Of a stretch of 64,000 nt of DNA, positions 45,094-54,490 are shown piece after piece. How positions within the stretch are numbered: position 1 is the first letter of the stretch; every line of letters begins with the position of its first letter. Origin of the DNA: an uncultured Hyphomicrobiales bacterium (lineage in GTDB: Bacteria; Pseudomonadota; Alphaproteobacteria; Rhizobiales; Beijerinckiaceae); NCBI GenBank assembly GCA_903902915.1, contig CAIUWR010000024.1:1-64000 (forward strand), given 5' to 3'. The position numbers and the translations under genes are program-made. The notes below the pieces were generated by a model. That model saw nothing but the letters and a program-made list of their open reading frames with translations. It searched no databases and was not told the origin of the DNA.

Positions 45094-46110
45094 ATGACCG
45101 CCATTTCTGAGACAGCCATCGAAGACCTGCTCGAACAGGGCGTCCGCAATATCTGGTACGCGCTGTGTCCGTCGCATTTTGTCGGCGACACGCCGATTTC
45201 GCTGCGCCGTTGCGGCTACAAGATGGCGCTTTGGCGCGGGTTGGACGGCGCGGTTCATGCGCTGGAAGATCATTGCCCGCATCGCGGCGCGCCGCTCTCC
45301 ATGGGCATTCCCATGGATGACCGCATCGCCTGCGGATATCATGGCGTGCAGGTGGACAAGAATGGCGTGGCGGTGTCCGTGCCTGGCGCCCCCGGTTGCG
45401 CGCTGGAAGGCCGCAAGGCCACCCGCACCTTCCCCATCGAGGAAGCTGCGGGCATGATCTTCGCCTATATCGGCGACAAGCTGCATCCCGAACCGCCGCC
45501 GCTCGTGCTGCCCGAGCAGCTCACCTCGCCTGAATACAGTTCCTTTCTGTGCTACGCCGAATGGGGCGGCGATTATCGCTATGTGATCGACAATGTGATG
45601 GACCCGATGCACGGGACGTTCCTTCACAAGCAATCCCATTCCATGTCCTTCGGCGACACCCGCGCGGAATTCGACATCCGCGAGACCGACACCGGCTTCA
45701 TCTTCGAAAAGCAGGGCCAGCGGAACGTCAATTTCGATTGGTCGGAGTGGGCGGACACCGGGCTGCATTGGCTGCGGCTGGAAATTCCCTATCCCAAGAC
45801 CGGCGGTCCGGGCGGCAATTTCCACATCATCGGCACCTATACGCCCATCGGCAAGACGATGTCGGCGGTGGTGCATTGGCGTTGCCGCAAGGTCAGCGGC
45901 TGGCGGCGCGACACATGGCGCTTCCTTTACAAGAACAGGCTGGAAGCGCGCCACTGGCGCGTGCTGGAGCAGGACCGCGTGATGCTGGAGCAATTCGAGC
46001 CCGGCGCCAATCGCCGCGAAATGCTCTATCAGCATGACAAGGGCCTCGTGCGCGCCCGCAAATATCTGCGCAACAAGGCGCAGGCGCAGTTAGAGGCGCT
46101 CAATGGCTGA
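45094..46110 (+). CDS. Rieske 2Fe-2S aromatic oxygenase (VanA-like, alpha only)
   Basis: A 338-residue oxygenase. The Rieske ligands are Cys61-x-His63 (HCPHRG) and Cys80-x2-His83 (CGYHG). The mononuclear iron site is Asp170/His173/His178 in DNVMDPMHGTFLH. The short single-subunit form resembles vanillate O-demethylase, phenoxybenzoate and carbazole-type oxygenases that use a separate reductase. No reductase is present in this operon. It lies 14 bp after the 74-residue HTH-like gene and overlaps RidA by 8 bp. Substrate likely contains nitrogen, judging from the RidA neighbour. Confidence 0.87.
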   Translation: MTAISETAIEDLLEQGVRNIWYALCPSHFVGDTPISLRRCGYKMALWRGLDGAVHALEDHCPHRGAPLSMGIPMDDRIACGYHGVQVDKNGVAVSVPGAPGCALEGRKATRTFPIEEAAGMIFAYIGDKLHPEPPPLVLPEQLTSPEYSSFLCYAEWGGDYRYVIDNVMDPMHGTFLHKQSHSMSFGDTRAEFDIRETDTGFIFEKQGQRNVNFDWSEWADTGLHWLRLEIPYPKTGGPGGNFHIIGTYTPIGKTMSAVVHWRCRKVSGWRRDTWRFLYKNRLEARHWRVLEQDRVMLEQFEPGANRREMLYQHDKGLVRARKYLRNKAQAQLEALNG

Positions 46111-46528
46111 TCTTGTCGCGCGCCGGATCCACGCGCCATCCCTGCCTGAAGCGCCCGGCGCCACATGGTCCAACGCGCTTGTCATCGGCGACGAAATATC
46201 AATGTCTGGCGTCACCGCGCGCGGCGCCGATGGGCGCGCCATCGGCGGCGACAGCCTGCGGGACCAGACGCTGGCGATCTTCCAGCGCATCGAGACGCTG
46301 GTGCGCGCCGCTGGCGGCGTCCGTGGCTCCATCTACAAGCTTGTGATCTATGTCACCGACATCGCCCGCAAGGACGAGGTGAACGCCGCGCGGCGGGCGT
46401 TCTTCGCGTCCGCTTTTCCCTGTTCCACGCTGGTTGAGGTGAAGGGGCTGGTTTTTCCCGATCTTCTCGTGGAGGTTGACGCCTTCGCCAATCTGCGCGT
46501 GAATCTCAACGCGCTTGCGGAGGCCTGA
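46103..46528 (+). CDS. RidA/YjgF family protein
   Basis: A 141-residue RidA-family protein. Beginning with WSNALVIGDEISMSG, it has DQTLAIFQRIETLVRAAGG near 53-71 and the C-terminal KGLVFPDLLVEVDAFA. The family hydrolyses reactive enamines and imines, with a conserved Arg in YVxDxxxrk-type contexts; the end of this one resembles the catabolic-cluster subgroup more than housekeeping RidA. It overlaps the oxygenase gene by 8 bp and is followed by an ABC ATPase, so it surely belongs to this pathway. Confidence 0.87.
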   Translation: MADLVARRIHAPSLPEAPGATWSNALVIGDEISMSGVTARGADGRAIGGDSLRDQTLAIFQRIETLVRAAGGVRGSIYKLVIYVTDIARKDEVNAARRAFFASAFPCSTLVEVKGLVFPDLLVEVDAFANLRVNLNALAEA

Positions 46529-46529
46529 C

Positions 46530-47312
46530 ATGTCCGCCATCCGCCTCTCATTCCAGAAGGTCACCAAGCGCTTCGCCTCCCGCAAGGGCGTGGAGCCGGT
46601 GACGGCTGTTCAGGATCTTACGTTCGATGTGGCTGATGGCGAGATCGTCTCCATCATCGGACCATCGGGCTGTGGCAAAAGCACTTTGCTCAACATGGGG
46701 TCGGGCCTCGATCCGGCCACGCTTGGCGAAGTCTATGTCGACGGCGAATTGGTGACTCGGCCCAACCGCCATGTCGCCTTCATGCTGCAAAAGGATCTCT
46801 TGCTGCCGTGGCGCACCATTCGCGAGAATGTGGAGTTCGGGCTCGAAATTCAGGGCGCGCCTGCGCGTGAGCGGCGCGACCGCGCGGTGGAGCTTTTGAA
46901 GAAATGCCGACTGCCGGATTTCATCAATCACTATCCCCATCAATTGTCAGGCGGCATGCGCCAGCGCGCGGCGCTTGCGCGCACGCTGGCGGTCGATCCG
47001 GCCGTGCTTTTGATGGACGAGCCTTTCTCCGCGCTCGACGCGCAGACCAAGATGGTGCTGCAACAAGACCTCGGCCGCACCCTCGCCGAGGCGAAGAAGA
47101 CGGCGCTGTTCGTCACCCATGATCTTGTGGAGGCGATTGCGCTGTCGCACCGTGTGCTCGTGATGAGCGACCGTCCCGGACGGATCATCCGCGAGATCGT
47201 GATCGACATCCCCGACCACGGCAACCCGATGGCGCGCCGCAAACATCCCCATGTGGGCGGCTATATCAATGAACTGATGGATCTTCTGCATATTGAAGAC
47301 GCCGTGGCCTGA
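46530..47312 (+). CDS. ABC transporter ATP-binding protein
   Basis: A 260-residue ABC ATPase with Walker A GPSGCGKST near 45, signature LSGGMRQRAALART near 139, Walker B LLMDEPFSALD and switch VTHDLVEAI. The start at ATG 46530, one base after the RidA stop, has ggagg upstream. It belongs to the nitrate/sulfonate/taurine importer group and forms a full system with the binding protein at 47338 and permease at 48381. Confidence 0.88.
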   Translation: MSAIRLSFQKVTKRFASRKGVEPVTAVQDLTFDVADGEIVSIIGPSGCGKSTLLNMGSGLDPATLGEVYVDGELVTRPNRHVAFMLQKDLLLPWRTIRENVEFGLEIQGAPARERRDRAVELLKKCRLPDFINHYPHQLSGGMRQRAALARTLAVDPAVLLMDEPFSALDAQTKMVLQQDLGRTLAEAKKTALFVTHDLVEAIALSHRVLVMSDRPGRIIREIVIDIPDHGNPMARRKHPHVGGYINELMDLLHIEDAVA

Positions 47313-47337
47313 CGGCGTCGTGAACTGGAGGCTCGTA

Positions 47338-48312
47338 ATGAAGTTGTTTCGCAAAACCTTCGCATCGGCCATCGTCGGCCTCTCGCTCGCAGCCGCGCCC
47401 GCGCTTGCGGAAGACGTCACCTATCTGCTGCCCGCGCCCGCCTCGCTGCCCGCCTTTGGGCCCTGGATGGTCGCGCAGCAGCGCGGCTATTTCAAAGACG
47501 AGAATCTCAACGTGACCTTCCAGGTCGCGCGCGGCGGCGTCGACGTGGCCAAGCAGGTTGGCGCGGGCAATGCGGTCGTGGGCGGCGCCATCGGCGACAC
47601 GCCCATTCTGGTGCGCGCCAACGGGGTGCCGGTGAAAGCGGTTGCGGTGCTGGGCGGTCGCTCGTTGATGCAGCTTGTCGTCAACAAGGACATGGGCGTC
47701 CATTCGGTGAAGGATCTGAAAGGCAAGGTGGTCACGACCATCTCCTATCAGGACACGACTTTCTTCGCGCTGCTGGGCATGCTCGCCACCCAGGGCATGA
47801 CGAAGGATGATGTGAACGCGCAGGCCGTTGGCCCCGTGAACATCTGGAAGCTTTTCGCCGCAGGCGAGGCCGCCGCCATGGCCTCCGTGCCGGACTGGAC
47901 CTATTACGCCCGCGCCGCGAATCCCAAGCTCAACATCGAGATCATCCCCTCCGACACGCTCTTCAAGAGCATGGCGCAGGCGATCGTCGTCTCGGATGAA
48001 ACCATTCAGAAGAATCCGGAGCTGGTGAAGCGCATCGTGCGCGCCACGTTGAAGGGCCTGAAGGCGATCATGGACGACCCCAAGGCCGCCGCAGCGGACT
48101 ATGTGAAGATCGTGCCGGAAAACGCGGGCAAGGAGGCGGAGGTCGCGGAGATCTTCAAGGGCTTCTCCGAATATGTCTACGCGGGCCAGAAGACGCTGGG
48201 CGAGATGGATGAGCAGCGTCTTTCCGAATTGCAGGATTTTTACCTGAAGCAGGGGATCATCCAGCAGAAGTCGCCGGTGAAGGATCTCTACACCAACCAG
48301 TTCGTTCAGTGA
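47338..48312 (+). CDS. ABC transporter substrate-binding protein (NMT1-like)
   Basis: A 324-residue exported receptor with a Sec signal peptide (MKLFRKTFAS...ALAE, about 23 residues). VTYLLPAPASLPAFGPWMVAQQRGYFKDENL opens the mature domain, and GNAVVGGAIGDT contributes to the ligand site. Start at ATG 47338 with tggagg upstream. It follows the ATPase by 25 bp, and a strong hairpin lies between it and the permease, so it may be made in excess of the membrane subunits, as is usual for binding proteins. Confidence 0.87.
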   Translation: MKLFRKTFASAIVGLSLAAAPALAEDVTYLLPAPASLPAFGPWMVAQQRGYFKDENLNVTFQVARGGVDVAKQVGAGNAVVGGAIGDTPILVRANGVPVKAVAVLGGRSLMQLVVNKDMGVHSVKDLKGKVVTTISYQDTTFFALLGMLATQGMTKDDVNAQAVGPVNIWKLFAAGEAAAMASVPDWTYYARAANPKLNIEIIPSDTLFKSMAQAIVVSDETIQKNPELVKRIVRATLKGLKAIMDDPKAAAADYVKIVPENAGKEAEVAEIFKGFSEYVYAGQKTLGEMDEQRLSELQDFYLKQGIIQQKSPVKDLYTNQFVQ

Positions 48313-48319
48313 GCTGCGA

Positions 48320-48357
48320 GGCGCGCCGCTGCGTGGAAGCGGCGCGCCTTTGATTTT
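48320..48357 (+). terminator. Rho-independent-like hairpin within the ABC operon
   Basis: An 11 bp perfect stem (48320-48330 with 48338-48348, GGCGCGCCGCT/AGCGGCGCGCC) followed by TTTGATTTT. It lies directly after the binding-protein stop and before the permease. Partial termination would raise the ratio of binding protein to permease. Confidence 0.7.
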
Positions 48358-48380
48358 CCTCTTCAGAGGCCGCGCCCATC

Positions 48381-49175
48381 ATGTCAGCCGATTTCAGCGA
48401 TCCCACCACACGCAACATGACCCTGCTCAGCGCGGGGCTTTTCGTCGCGTTTCTGGCGGCGTGGGAATGGTTGCCGGGGGCCATGCACATTCCCGCTTTC
48501 ATCATTCCGCCGCTCTCGAAAGTGTGGAGCGAGTTCCTGCGCATGCTGGGGCATGAGCGGCTGATGTTTCACACCGGGGTTACGGCCTTGCAGGTGTTGA
48601 TCGGCTTTGTGCTGGGCATGTTTCTGGGGATGCTGGTGGGTTTTCTGCTCGGCATGTCGCCCACAGCCGAATTCGTGCTGTCGCCCTATATTCTGGCCTT
48701 GCAGATCGCGCCCAAAGTCGCATTCGCGCCGCTGTTCGTGATCTGGTTTGGCTATACGGTCTATCCGAAGATTCTGGTGGCGGTGCTGATCGTGTTCTTC
48801 CCGATCATGGTGAATGTGCTGGGCGCCGTGCGCTCCATTGATCCTGACATTGTGCGGCTGGCGCGCTCCTTCACCGCGAACCGCTTTCAGGTGTTCCGGA
48901 TGGTGGAGTTTCCCGCCTCCCTTGCGCCGCTCTTTGCGGGTCTGCGTATCGCCGCGACGCTGGCGGTGATCGGCGTCGTGGTGGGTGAGCTGGTGGGCGG
49001 CAACACGGGGCTCGGCTACCTTCTGACCTTCGGCGAAGGCGCGGGCAATACGGCCATGGTCTTTGTCGCCATCATCATGCTGACCTTGATCGGCATCGCG
49101 CTTTATGGCGCCATCGTGCTGGTGGAAAACCGGGTGCTGCATTTCCTGCCTGCGCGTGATCGGCGCGCTGCGTGA
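48381..49175 (+). CDS. ABC transporter permease
   Basis: A 264-residue inner-membrane permease of the BPD_transp_1 family, with about six helices. The EAA-type loop is near ARSFTANRFQVFRMVEFPASL (154-174), followed by GLRIAATLAVIGVVVGELVGG. It forms the importer with the ATPase at 46530 and the receptor at 47338. A short gap of 7 bp separates it from the hydrolase gene. Confidence 0.88.
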   Translation: MSADFSDPTTRNMTLLSAGLFVAFLAAWEWLPGAMHIPAFIIPPLSKVWSEFLRMLGHERLMFHTGVTALQVLIGFVLGMFLGMLVGFLLGMSPTAEFVLSPYILALQIAPKVAFAPLFVIWFGYTVYPKILVAVLIVFFPIMVNVLGAVRSIDPDIVRLARSFTANRFQVFRMVEFPASLAPLFAGLRIAATLAVIGVVVGELVGGNTGLGYLLTFGEGAGNTAMVFVAIIMLTLIGIALYGAIVLVENRVLHFLPARDRRAA

Positions 49176-49182
49176 GGGCGAC

Positions 49183-49998
49183 ATGCTGACGACGCGCACC
49201 ATCGCGACCTCGCAAGGGGCGGTGACTTATCTGGAAGCGGGGCAGGGCGCGCCGCTCGTGCTGCTGCATGGCATAGGCTCCGCCGCGCGCTCGTTCAGCG
49301 CGCAGATGGCCGCCTTCGCGGACCGCCGCGTCATAGCCTGGAATGCGCCCGGTTACGCAGGCTCTGCGCCGCTCGCGCCTGCTGCGCCCGATGCAGGCGA
49401 CTACGCGTGTGCGCTCGGCGCTTTCCTTGACGCCCTTGGCGTTGCGGACTGCGATCTCTTCGGCCATTCGCTGGGCTGTCTCATGGCGGCGCGCTTCGCC
49501 GCCGATCATCCCCAGCGCGTGGCGAGCCTGACGCTGGCGAGCATCGCGGCCGGTCACGCGCGGCTGGAGCCGCAGGAACGCGCGCGCCTGCTCGACGGGC
49601 GCCTTGGCGACGTTGCGGCCCTTGGTCCGCGCGGCATGGCGGAAAAGCGCGGCCCGCGTTTGCTGGGCCCGGACGCTTCGCCCGACCAAATCCGCGCGGT
49701 GGTGGAGACGATGGCTTGCGTCGATCCCGATGGTTATGGTCAGGCTGCGCGGATGCTCTCCAGCGGCGACATTCTGGCCGATCTGGCGCGATTGCCAGCC
49801 TCGATCCCCGTGCGGATCGTCTTCGGCTCCGCCGACGTCATAACCCCGCCCGAGGTCAACCGGCGCGTGGCGGCGGCCTTCGGGCGCGCGGAAGTGGTGG
49901 AGATTCCGCGCGCTGGCCATGCGCTTTATGTCGACCAGTCCGGCGCTTTCAATGCGGCGCTCGCCGCCAGCTTGCGGAGAAATGATGAACGAGGCTGA
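49183..49998 (+). CDS. Alpha/beta hydrolase
   Basis: A 271-residue alpha/beta hydrolase. The nucleophile is the Ser in GHSLGC near residue 89, the acid the Asp in GSADVITPP near 218, and the base the His in RAGHALYVD near 246. HGIGSAA near 26-32 forms the oxyanion hole. It resembles meta-cleavage product and enol-lactone hydrolases. Start at ATG 49183, seven bases after the permease stop. Its end overlaps the IclR start by 14 bp. Likely hydrolyses a ring-fission or ester intermediate of this pathway. Confidence 0.8.
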   Translation: MLTTRTIATSQGAVTYLEAGQGAPLVLLHGIGSAARSFSAQMAAFADRRVIAWNAPGYAGSAPLAPAAPDAGDYACALGAFLDALGVADCDLFGHSLGCLMAARFAADHPQRVASLTLASIAAGHARLEPQERARLLDGRLGDVAALGPRGMAEKRGPRLLGPDASPDQIRAVVETMACVDPDGYGQAARMLSSGDILADLARLPASIPVRIVFGSADVITPPEVNRRVAAAFGRAEVVEIPRAGHALYVDQSGAFNAALAASLRRNDERG

Positions 49999-50833
49999 AT
50001 CTTTGCCAGAAGGCCGCTATGTCGTGCCCGCGCTGGCGCAGGGGCTGAGCGTCCTGGCGCTTTTCTCACGCGAGACGCCGGTGCTGGCCGCGCCCGAGAT
50101 CGCGCAGCGTCTGTCTTTACCGCGCACGACCGTATTCCGGCTTTTGCACACCCTGCATCTGATGGGTTATCTCAAGCGCTGCGAGGATGAGCGCAGCTTC
50201 TCGCTGGGGCCAGCGATCCTGAACCGTGGCTTCACCTATCTTTCCTCGCTGGACATCGTCGAAATCGCGCAGCCGATCTTGCAAAAGCTGCGTGACGAGA
50301 CGGGCATGTCCGCCCATCTTGCGGTGCGCGATGGACGTGAGATCGTTTATGTGGCGCGGGTGGCGGCCCGCACGACCGTGGCGAGCACCGTGCAGATCGG
50401 CACGCGGTTTCCCGTCCACGCCACCGTCATGGGCCGTATGATCCTGTGCGAATTCACCGATCAGGCCCTGGCCGAATTGTTCCCGGACGATGCGCTGCCC
50501 GCCTTCTCCGAGCAGACGCCAGCGACGCGCGCGGATTTGCAGGTGATGCTGGCGCAGGATCGGGCGCGCGGTTTTGTCATCAGCCAGTCCTTCTTCGAGC
50601 GGGGCGTCAGCTCCATCGCCGCACCCGTGCGGGACGGCGCGGGCGCCATCGTCGCGGCCATCAACGTCACCTCGGTTGACTCCTATGTCCCAGTGGAGGA
50701 GATGCAGGGCGCGTTGAAGGACGCGGTCCTCGCGGCCTCCTTCGAATTGACCCGGTGGCTGTCGGCGGCTCCCGGCGACTCGCAGCGGCGGATCGGCGGA
50801 ACGCGCGTCCGGCGGACGGCTGAGACTGTTTGA
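49985..50833 (+). CDS. IclR family transcriptional regulator
   Basis: A 282-residue regulator. The winged HTH lies in the first 90 residues (APEIAQRLSLPRTTVFRLLHTL as the recognition region) and the IclR effector domain in the rest (FPVHATVMGRMIL, SQSFFERGVSSIAAPV). The start at ATG 49985 has GGAG 5 bp upstream; the neighbouring ATG at 49982 is too close. It closes the plus operon, so it is expressed with the genes it probably controls, most likely through the palindrome at 44483-44503. Confidence 0.87.
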   Translation: MNEAESLPEGRYVVPALAQGLSVLALFSRETPVLAAPEIAQRLSLPRTTVFRLLHTLHLMGYLKRCEDERSFSLGPAILNRGFTYLSSLDIVEIAQPILQKLRDETGMSAHLAVRDGREIVYVARVAARTTVASTVQIGTRFPVHATVMGRMILCEFTDQALAELFPDDALPAFSEQTPATRADLQVMLAQDRARGFVISQSFFERGVSSIAAPVRDGAGAIVAAINVTSVDSYVPVEEMQGALKDAVLAASFELTRWLSAAPGDSQRRIGGTRVRRTAETV

Positions 50834-50859
50834 CGTCGCCAACGCAATCTGGAGGCGCG

Positions 50860-52494
50860 ATGCCGGGCGGACGACCATCGAAATGGGACATCGTCGCGGG
50901 CCTCTCCGTGGCTGGGCTGCTGCTGCCTGAAGCGATCGCTTACGCCTCCATCGCGGGGCTCGCCCCGCAACATGGCGTCTTTGCTGCGATAGCGGGGCTG
51001 TTGGTCTATGCGCTGGCGGGCCGCAGCCGCTTCGCCATCGTGGCGCCCACAGCCTCCTCCGCCGCGATTCTGGCCGCCGCCGCCGCTTCGGCGCAAACGA
51101 TGCAGACGCCGGATCAACGCCTTGCGCTGGCGGCCGGGGCGGTGCTGCTGACCGGCGCGTTCTTTGTCTGCGCGAGCATCGCGAGGATGGGGGCGCTGGC
51201 GCAGTTCATTTCGCGCCCGGTCTTGCGGGGCTTCGCCTTCGGGCTTTCGGCCGTCATCGTGCTGCGGCAGGCGCCGGCGCTGACGGGGTTGAGGTTCGAG
51301 TCCCATGATCCGGGCGGCATCCTGTGGGATCTGGCGTGGCGGCTGTGGGAGGTGAACGGCGCCAGCCTCGTATTGGGCTTTGGCGCGCTTGCGCTGCTGC
51401 TTGCGCTGCGACGCTGGCCCTGGGCGCCGGGCGCCTTCGTGGCGCTCAGCGCTGGCGTGGCGGGCGCGTTGCTTTTCGATCTCGACGGCTATGGAGTCGC
51501 CCGGGTCGGATATCTGGACGTCACGCCCGTGGCGCCCGGCTTGCCCGATCTGTCGCTGGAGGCCTGGGAGACGCTGGCGCGCGCGGCCCTGCCGCTGGTG
51601 CTGATCCTTTTTGCGGAATCCTGGGGCTCCATGCGCAACCTTGGTCTGCGCCATGGCGACCGGCTGGATCCGCAGCGCGAGCTTTTCGCCCTCGGCCTCG
51701 CCAATATCGCCTCCGGTCTTCTGCGGGGTTTGCCGGTCGGGGCTGGCTTTTCCGCCTCCTCCGCCAACGAGGCGGCGGGGGCCATGAGCCGGGTCGCTGG
51801 CGTGGCGGCGGCGCTGTGCATGGTGGCGCTGGTGGCGCTTTTCGCCCCATGGGTCGCGCTGATTCCCCAGCCGGTGCTGGCGGCGGTGGTGATTTCGGCG
51901 GTTCTGCCCGCGTTGGACCCGCGTCCGCTGCTGAAACTATGGCGCATCGGCCGGGATCAATATGTGGCGCTCGCGGCGGCCGTCGGCGTGCCGCTGTTTG
52001 GCGTGGTGGACGGCATGGTGCTGGCGGTCGCCCTGTCGGTTGCCGCAACCCTTGGGCGCCTCGCCAGCCCGCGCATCGAGCGTCTGGGGCGCTTGCCCGA
52101 CAGCCATGCCTTCGTGGACCTCGCAGCCCAGCCAGAGGCGGTGACGGATCCGCGCATCCTCGTGGTGCGGCCCACTGAGCCCTTGTTTTTCGCCAATGCC
52201 GAGACGGTCTTCGCCGGGCTGAGCGAGCCGTCGCTCGCCGTCGGCGTGCTGGTGGTGATCCTCAGCCTCGAAGACAGCAGCGATCTGGACTCCACCGCCC
52301 TCGAGGCGCTGATTGAATGGGACATGCTGCTTGGCGGGCAGGGGCGCATTCTGTTGCTCGCGCGCTGCAAGCAACATGTCCGCGACCCCTTGCTGCGCGC
52401 CGGAGCCGCGCTCGCGAGGCCCGGCCGCAGCTTCTGGAGCGTGGACGAGGCCTTCGAGGCCGCGCTGGGTCTGGTGGCGGCGCCCCGCAAATAA
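50860..52494 (+). CDS. SulP family inorganic anion transporter with STAS domain
   Basis: A 544-residue SulP/SLC26-type transporter. About 10-14 membrane segments occupy residues 15-400 (start of the family's region LLLPEAIAYASIAGL, then FAIVAPTASSAAIL). A cytoplasmic STAS domain follows (ILVVRPTEPLFFANAE, VILSLEDSSDLDSTALEAL). Family members carry sulfate, bicarbonate or dicarboxylates. Start at ATG 50860 with ggagg upstream; a TTG at 50830 overlapping the previous stop is less likely. It may supply sulfate or carboxylate and need not belong to the oxygenase cluster. Confidence 0.85.
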   Translation: MPGGRPSKWDIVAGLSVAGLLLPEAIAYASIAGLAPQHGVFAAIAGLLVYALAGRSRFAIVAPTASSAAILAAAAASAQTMQTPDQRLALAAGAVLLTGAFFVCASIARMGALAQFISRPVLRGFAFGLSAVIVLRQAPALTGLRFESHDPGGILWDLAWRLWEVNGASLVLGFGALALLLALRRWPWAPGAFVALSAGVAGALLFDLDGYGVARVGYLDVTPVAPGLPDLSLEAWETLARAALPLVLILFAESWGSMRNLGLRHGDRLDPQRELFALGLANIASGLLRGLPVGAGFSASSANEAAGAMSRVAGVAAALCMVALVALFAPWVALIPQPVLAAVVISAVLPALDPRPLLKLWRIGRDQYVALAAAVGVPLFGVVDGMVLAVALSVAATLGRLASPRIERLGRLPDSHAFVDLAAQPEAVTDPRILVVRPTEPLFFANAETVFAGLSEPSLAVGVLVVILSLEDSSDLDSTALEALIEWDMLLGGQGRILLLARCKQHVRDPLLRAGAALARPGRSFWSVDEAFEAALGLVAAPRK

Positions 52495-52496
52495 AA

Positions 52497-52520
52497 AGGC
52501 GCGACCCGAAGGCCGCGCCT
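52497..52520 (-). terminator. Terminator shared by SulP and ligB ends
   Basis: A 7 bp stem (AGGCGCG/CGCGCCT) between convergent genes. On the minus strand it is followed by TTTTT, as expected for a factor-independent terminator of the ligAB operon; the A run overlaps the SulP stop codon. Confidence 0.6.
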
Positions 52521-52542
52521 GTGACCTTGAACCAGCCGTCGC

Positions 52543-53798
<1,256 letters not shown>

Positions 53799-54003
53799 CG
53801 CTCAATCCTCTCGACCGTGAGCCTTGCGCCGCCGCCGGGCTGGCGGTCGCAGGGCCTGTGCCGACATTCATACAGCTTTTGAAATCGAGCGTCGATGGTT
53901 CGCAGCCAAATCAGAATGAGAAGAATTCAAATTCAGGCGGCGGCGAGGAAGGCCCGGCGCTGCGGGGCGAGCACAGCCATTGGCCCAAATCGCGGTTCCG
54001 CCA

Positions 54004-54032
54004 TTGACAGCGTCGCCGCCAACCATTAGACA
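54004..54032 (+). promoter_or_regulatory. Candidate sigma-70 promoter of tRNA-Gln
   Basis: TTGACA at 54004-54009 and TAGACA at 54027-54032 with a 17 bp spacer, about 60 bp before the tRNA. The -35 box is perfect; the -10 box is weak. Confidence 0.45.
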
Positions 54033-54090
54033 ACCGCTCCATCCGCTGGCTTGCTGATAGCCGGTGCGGGTCCGTGATTCGGGCTCCGCT

Positions 54091-54164
54091 TGGGGGATAG
54101 TTCAACGGTAGAACTACCGACTCTGACTCGGTCAATCTTGGTTCGAATCCAGGTCCCCCAGCCA
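54091..54164 (+). tRNA. tRNA-Gln (CTG anticodon)
   Basis: A complete cloverleaf: acceptor stem TGGGGGA/TCCCCCA (7 bp), D arm GTTC/GAAC, anticodon stem ACCGA/TCGGT with loop CTCTGAC (anticodon CTG), T stem CTTGG/CCAGG with loop TTCGAAT, discriminator G and encoded CCA at 54162-54164. It reads CAG codons. It stands alone, between ligA and a composition shift downstream. Confidence 0.95.
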
Positions 54165-54206
54165 CGCATTCTCGTAAAATCGACGGACGCCTGCGCCGGA
54201 TTTTGA

Positions 54207-54263
54207 ATGGGGACGACGAGGACATCGTCCCTCCCGGCAGCGAGGGCGACGAGGACGTCGTCC
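54207..54263. repeat. Short palindromic repeats GACGAGGACxTCGTC, copies B and C
   Basis: Two tandem copies of the unit seen at 35314-35340: gggacgacgaggacatcgtccc (54207-54235) and gcgacgaggacgtcgtcc (54241-54263), just after tRNA-Gln. Each can fold as a short hairpin. The rest of the 692 bp gap before the next gene holds the tRNA and nothing else I can support. Confidence 0.5.
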
Positions 54264-54490
54264 ACCTCGTGTTCATCAGTCATGCTGTCGCCAGTTTCAT
54301 GCAAACTGATCGGATGCCGCCAGCTTACGCGCTGGCCTCATCGCAGCGTGAAATGTTCAGCGCTTCCCCGCCGACGTGCGCGCTCAGGGTAGACCCCCGC
54401 CAGTAAAGTATTTATATTTTCCCTGCCCTTGATGATCACCTGTAATGTTTGGGTCTGAGCGGCGTAGAAAAAAGAAACACGGGTGGAAAC

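Noticed and set aside
54091-54164. tRNA-Gln as the attachment site of an integrated element
   Set aside because: No integrase and no second copy of the tRNA 3' end are seen in the window; kept only as a composition observation.
54207-54263. CRISPR-like repeats after the tRNA
   Set aside because: Only two close units of unequal length without spacers; a third copy lies 19 kb away. No cas gene is present.
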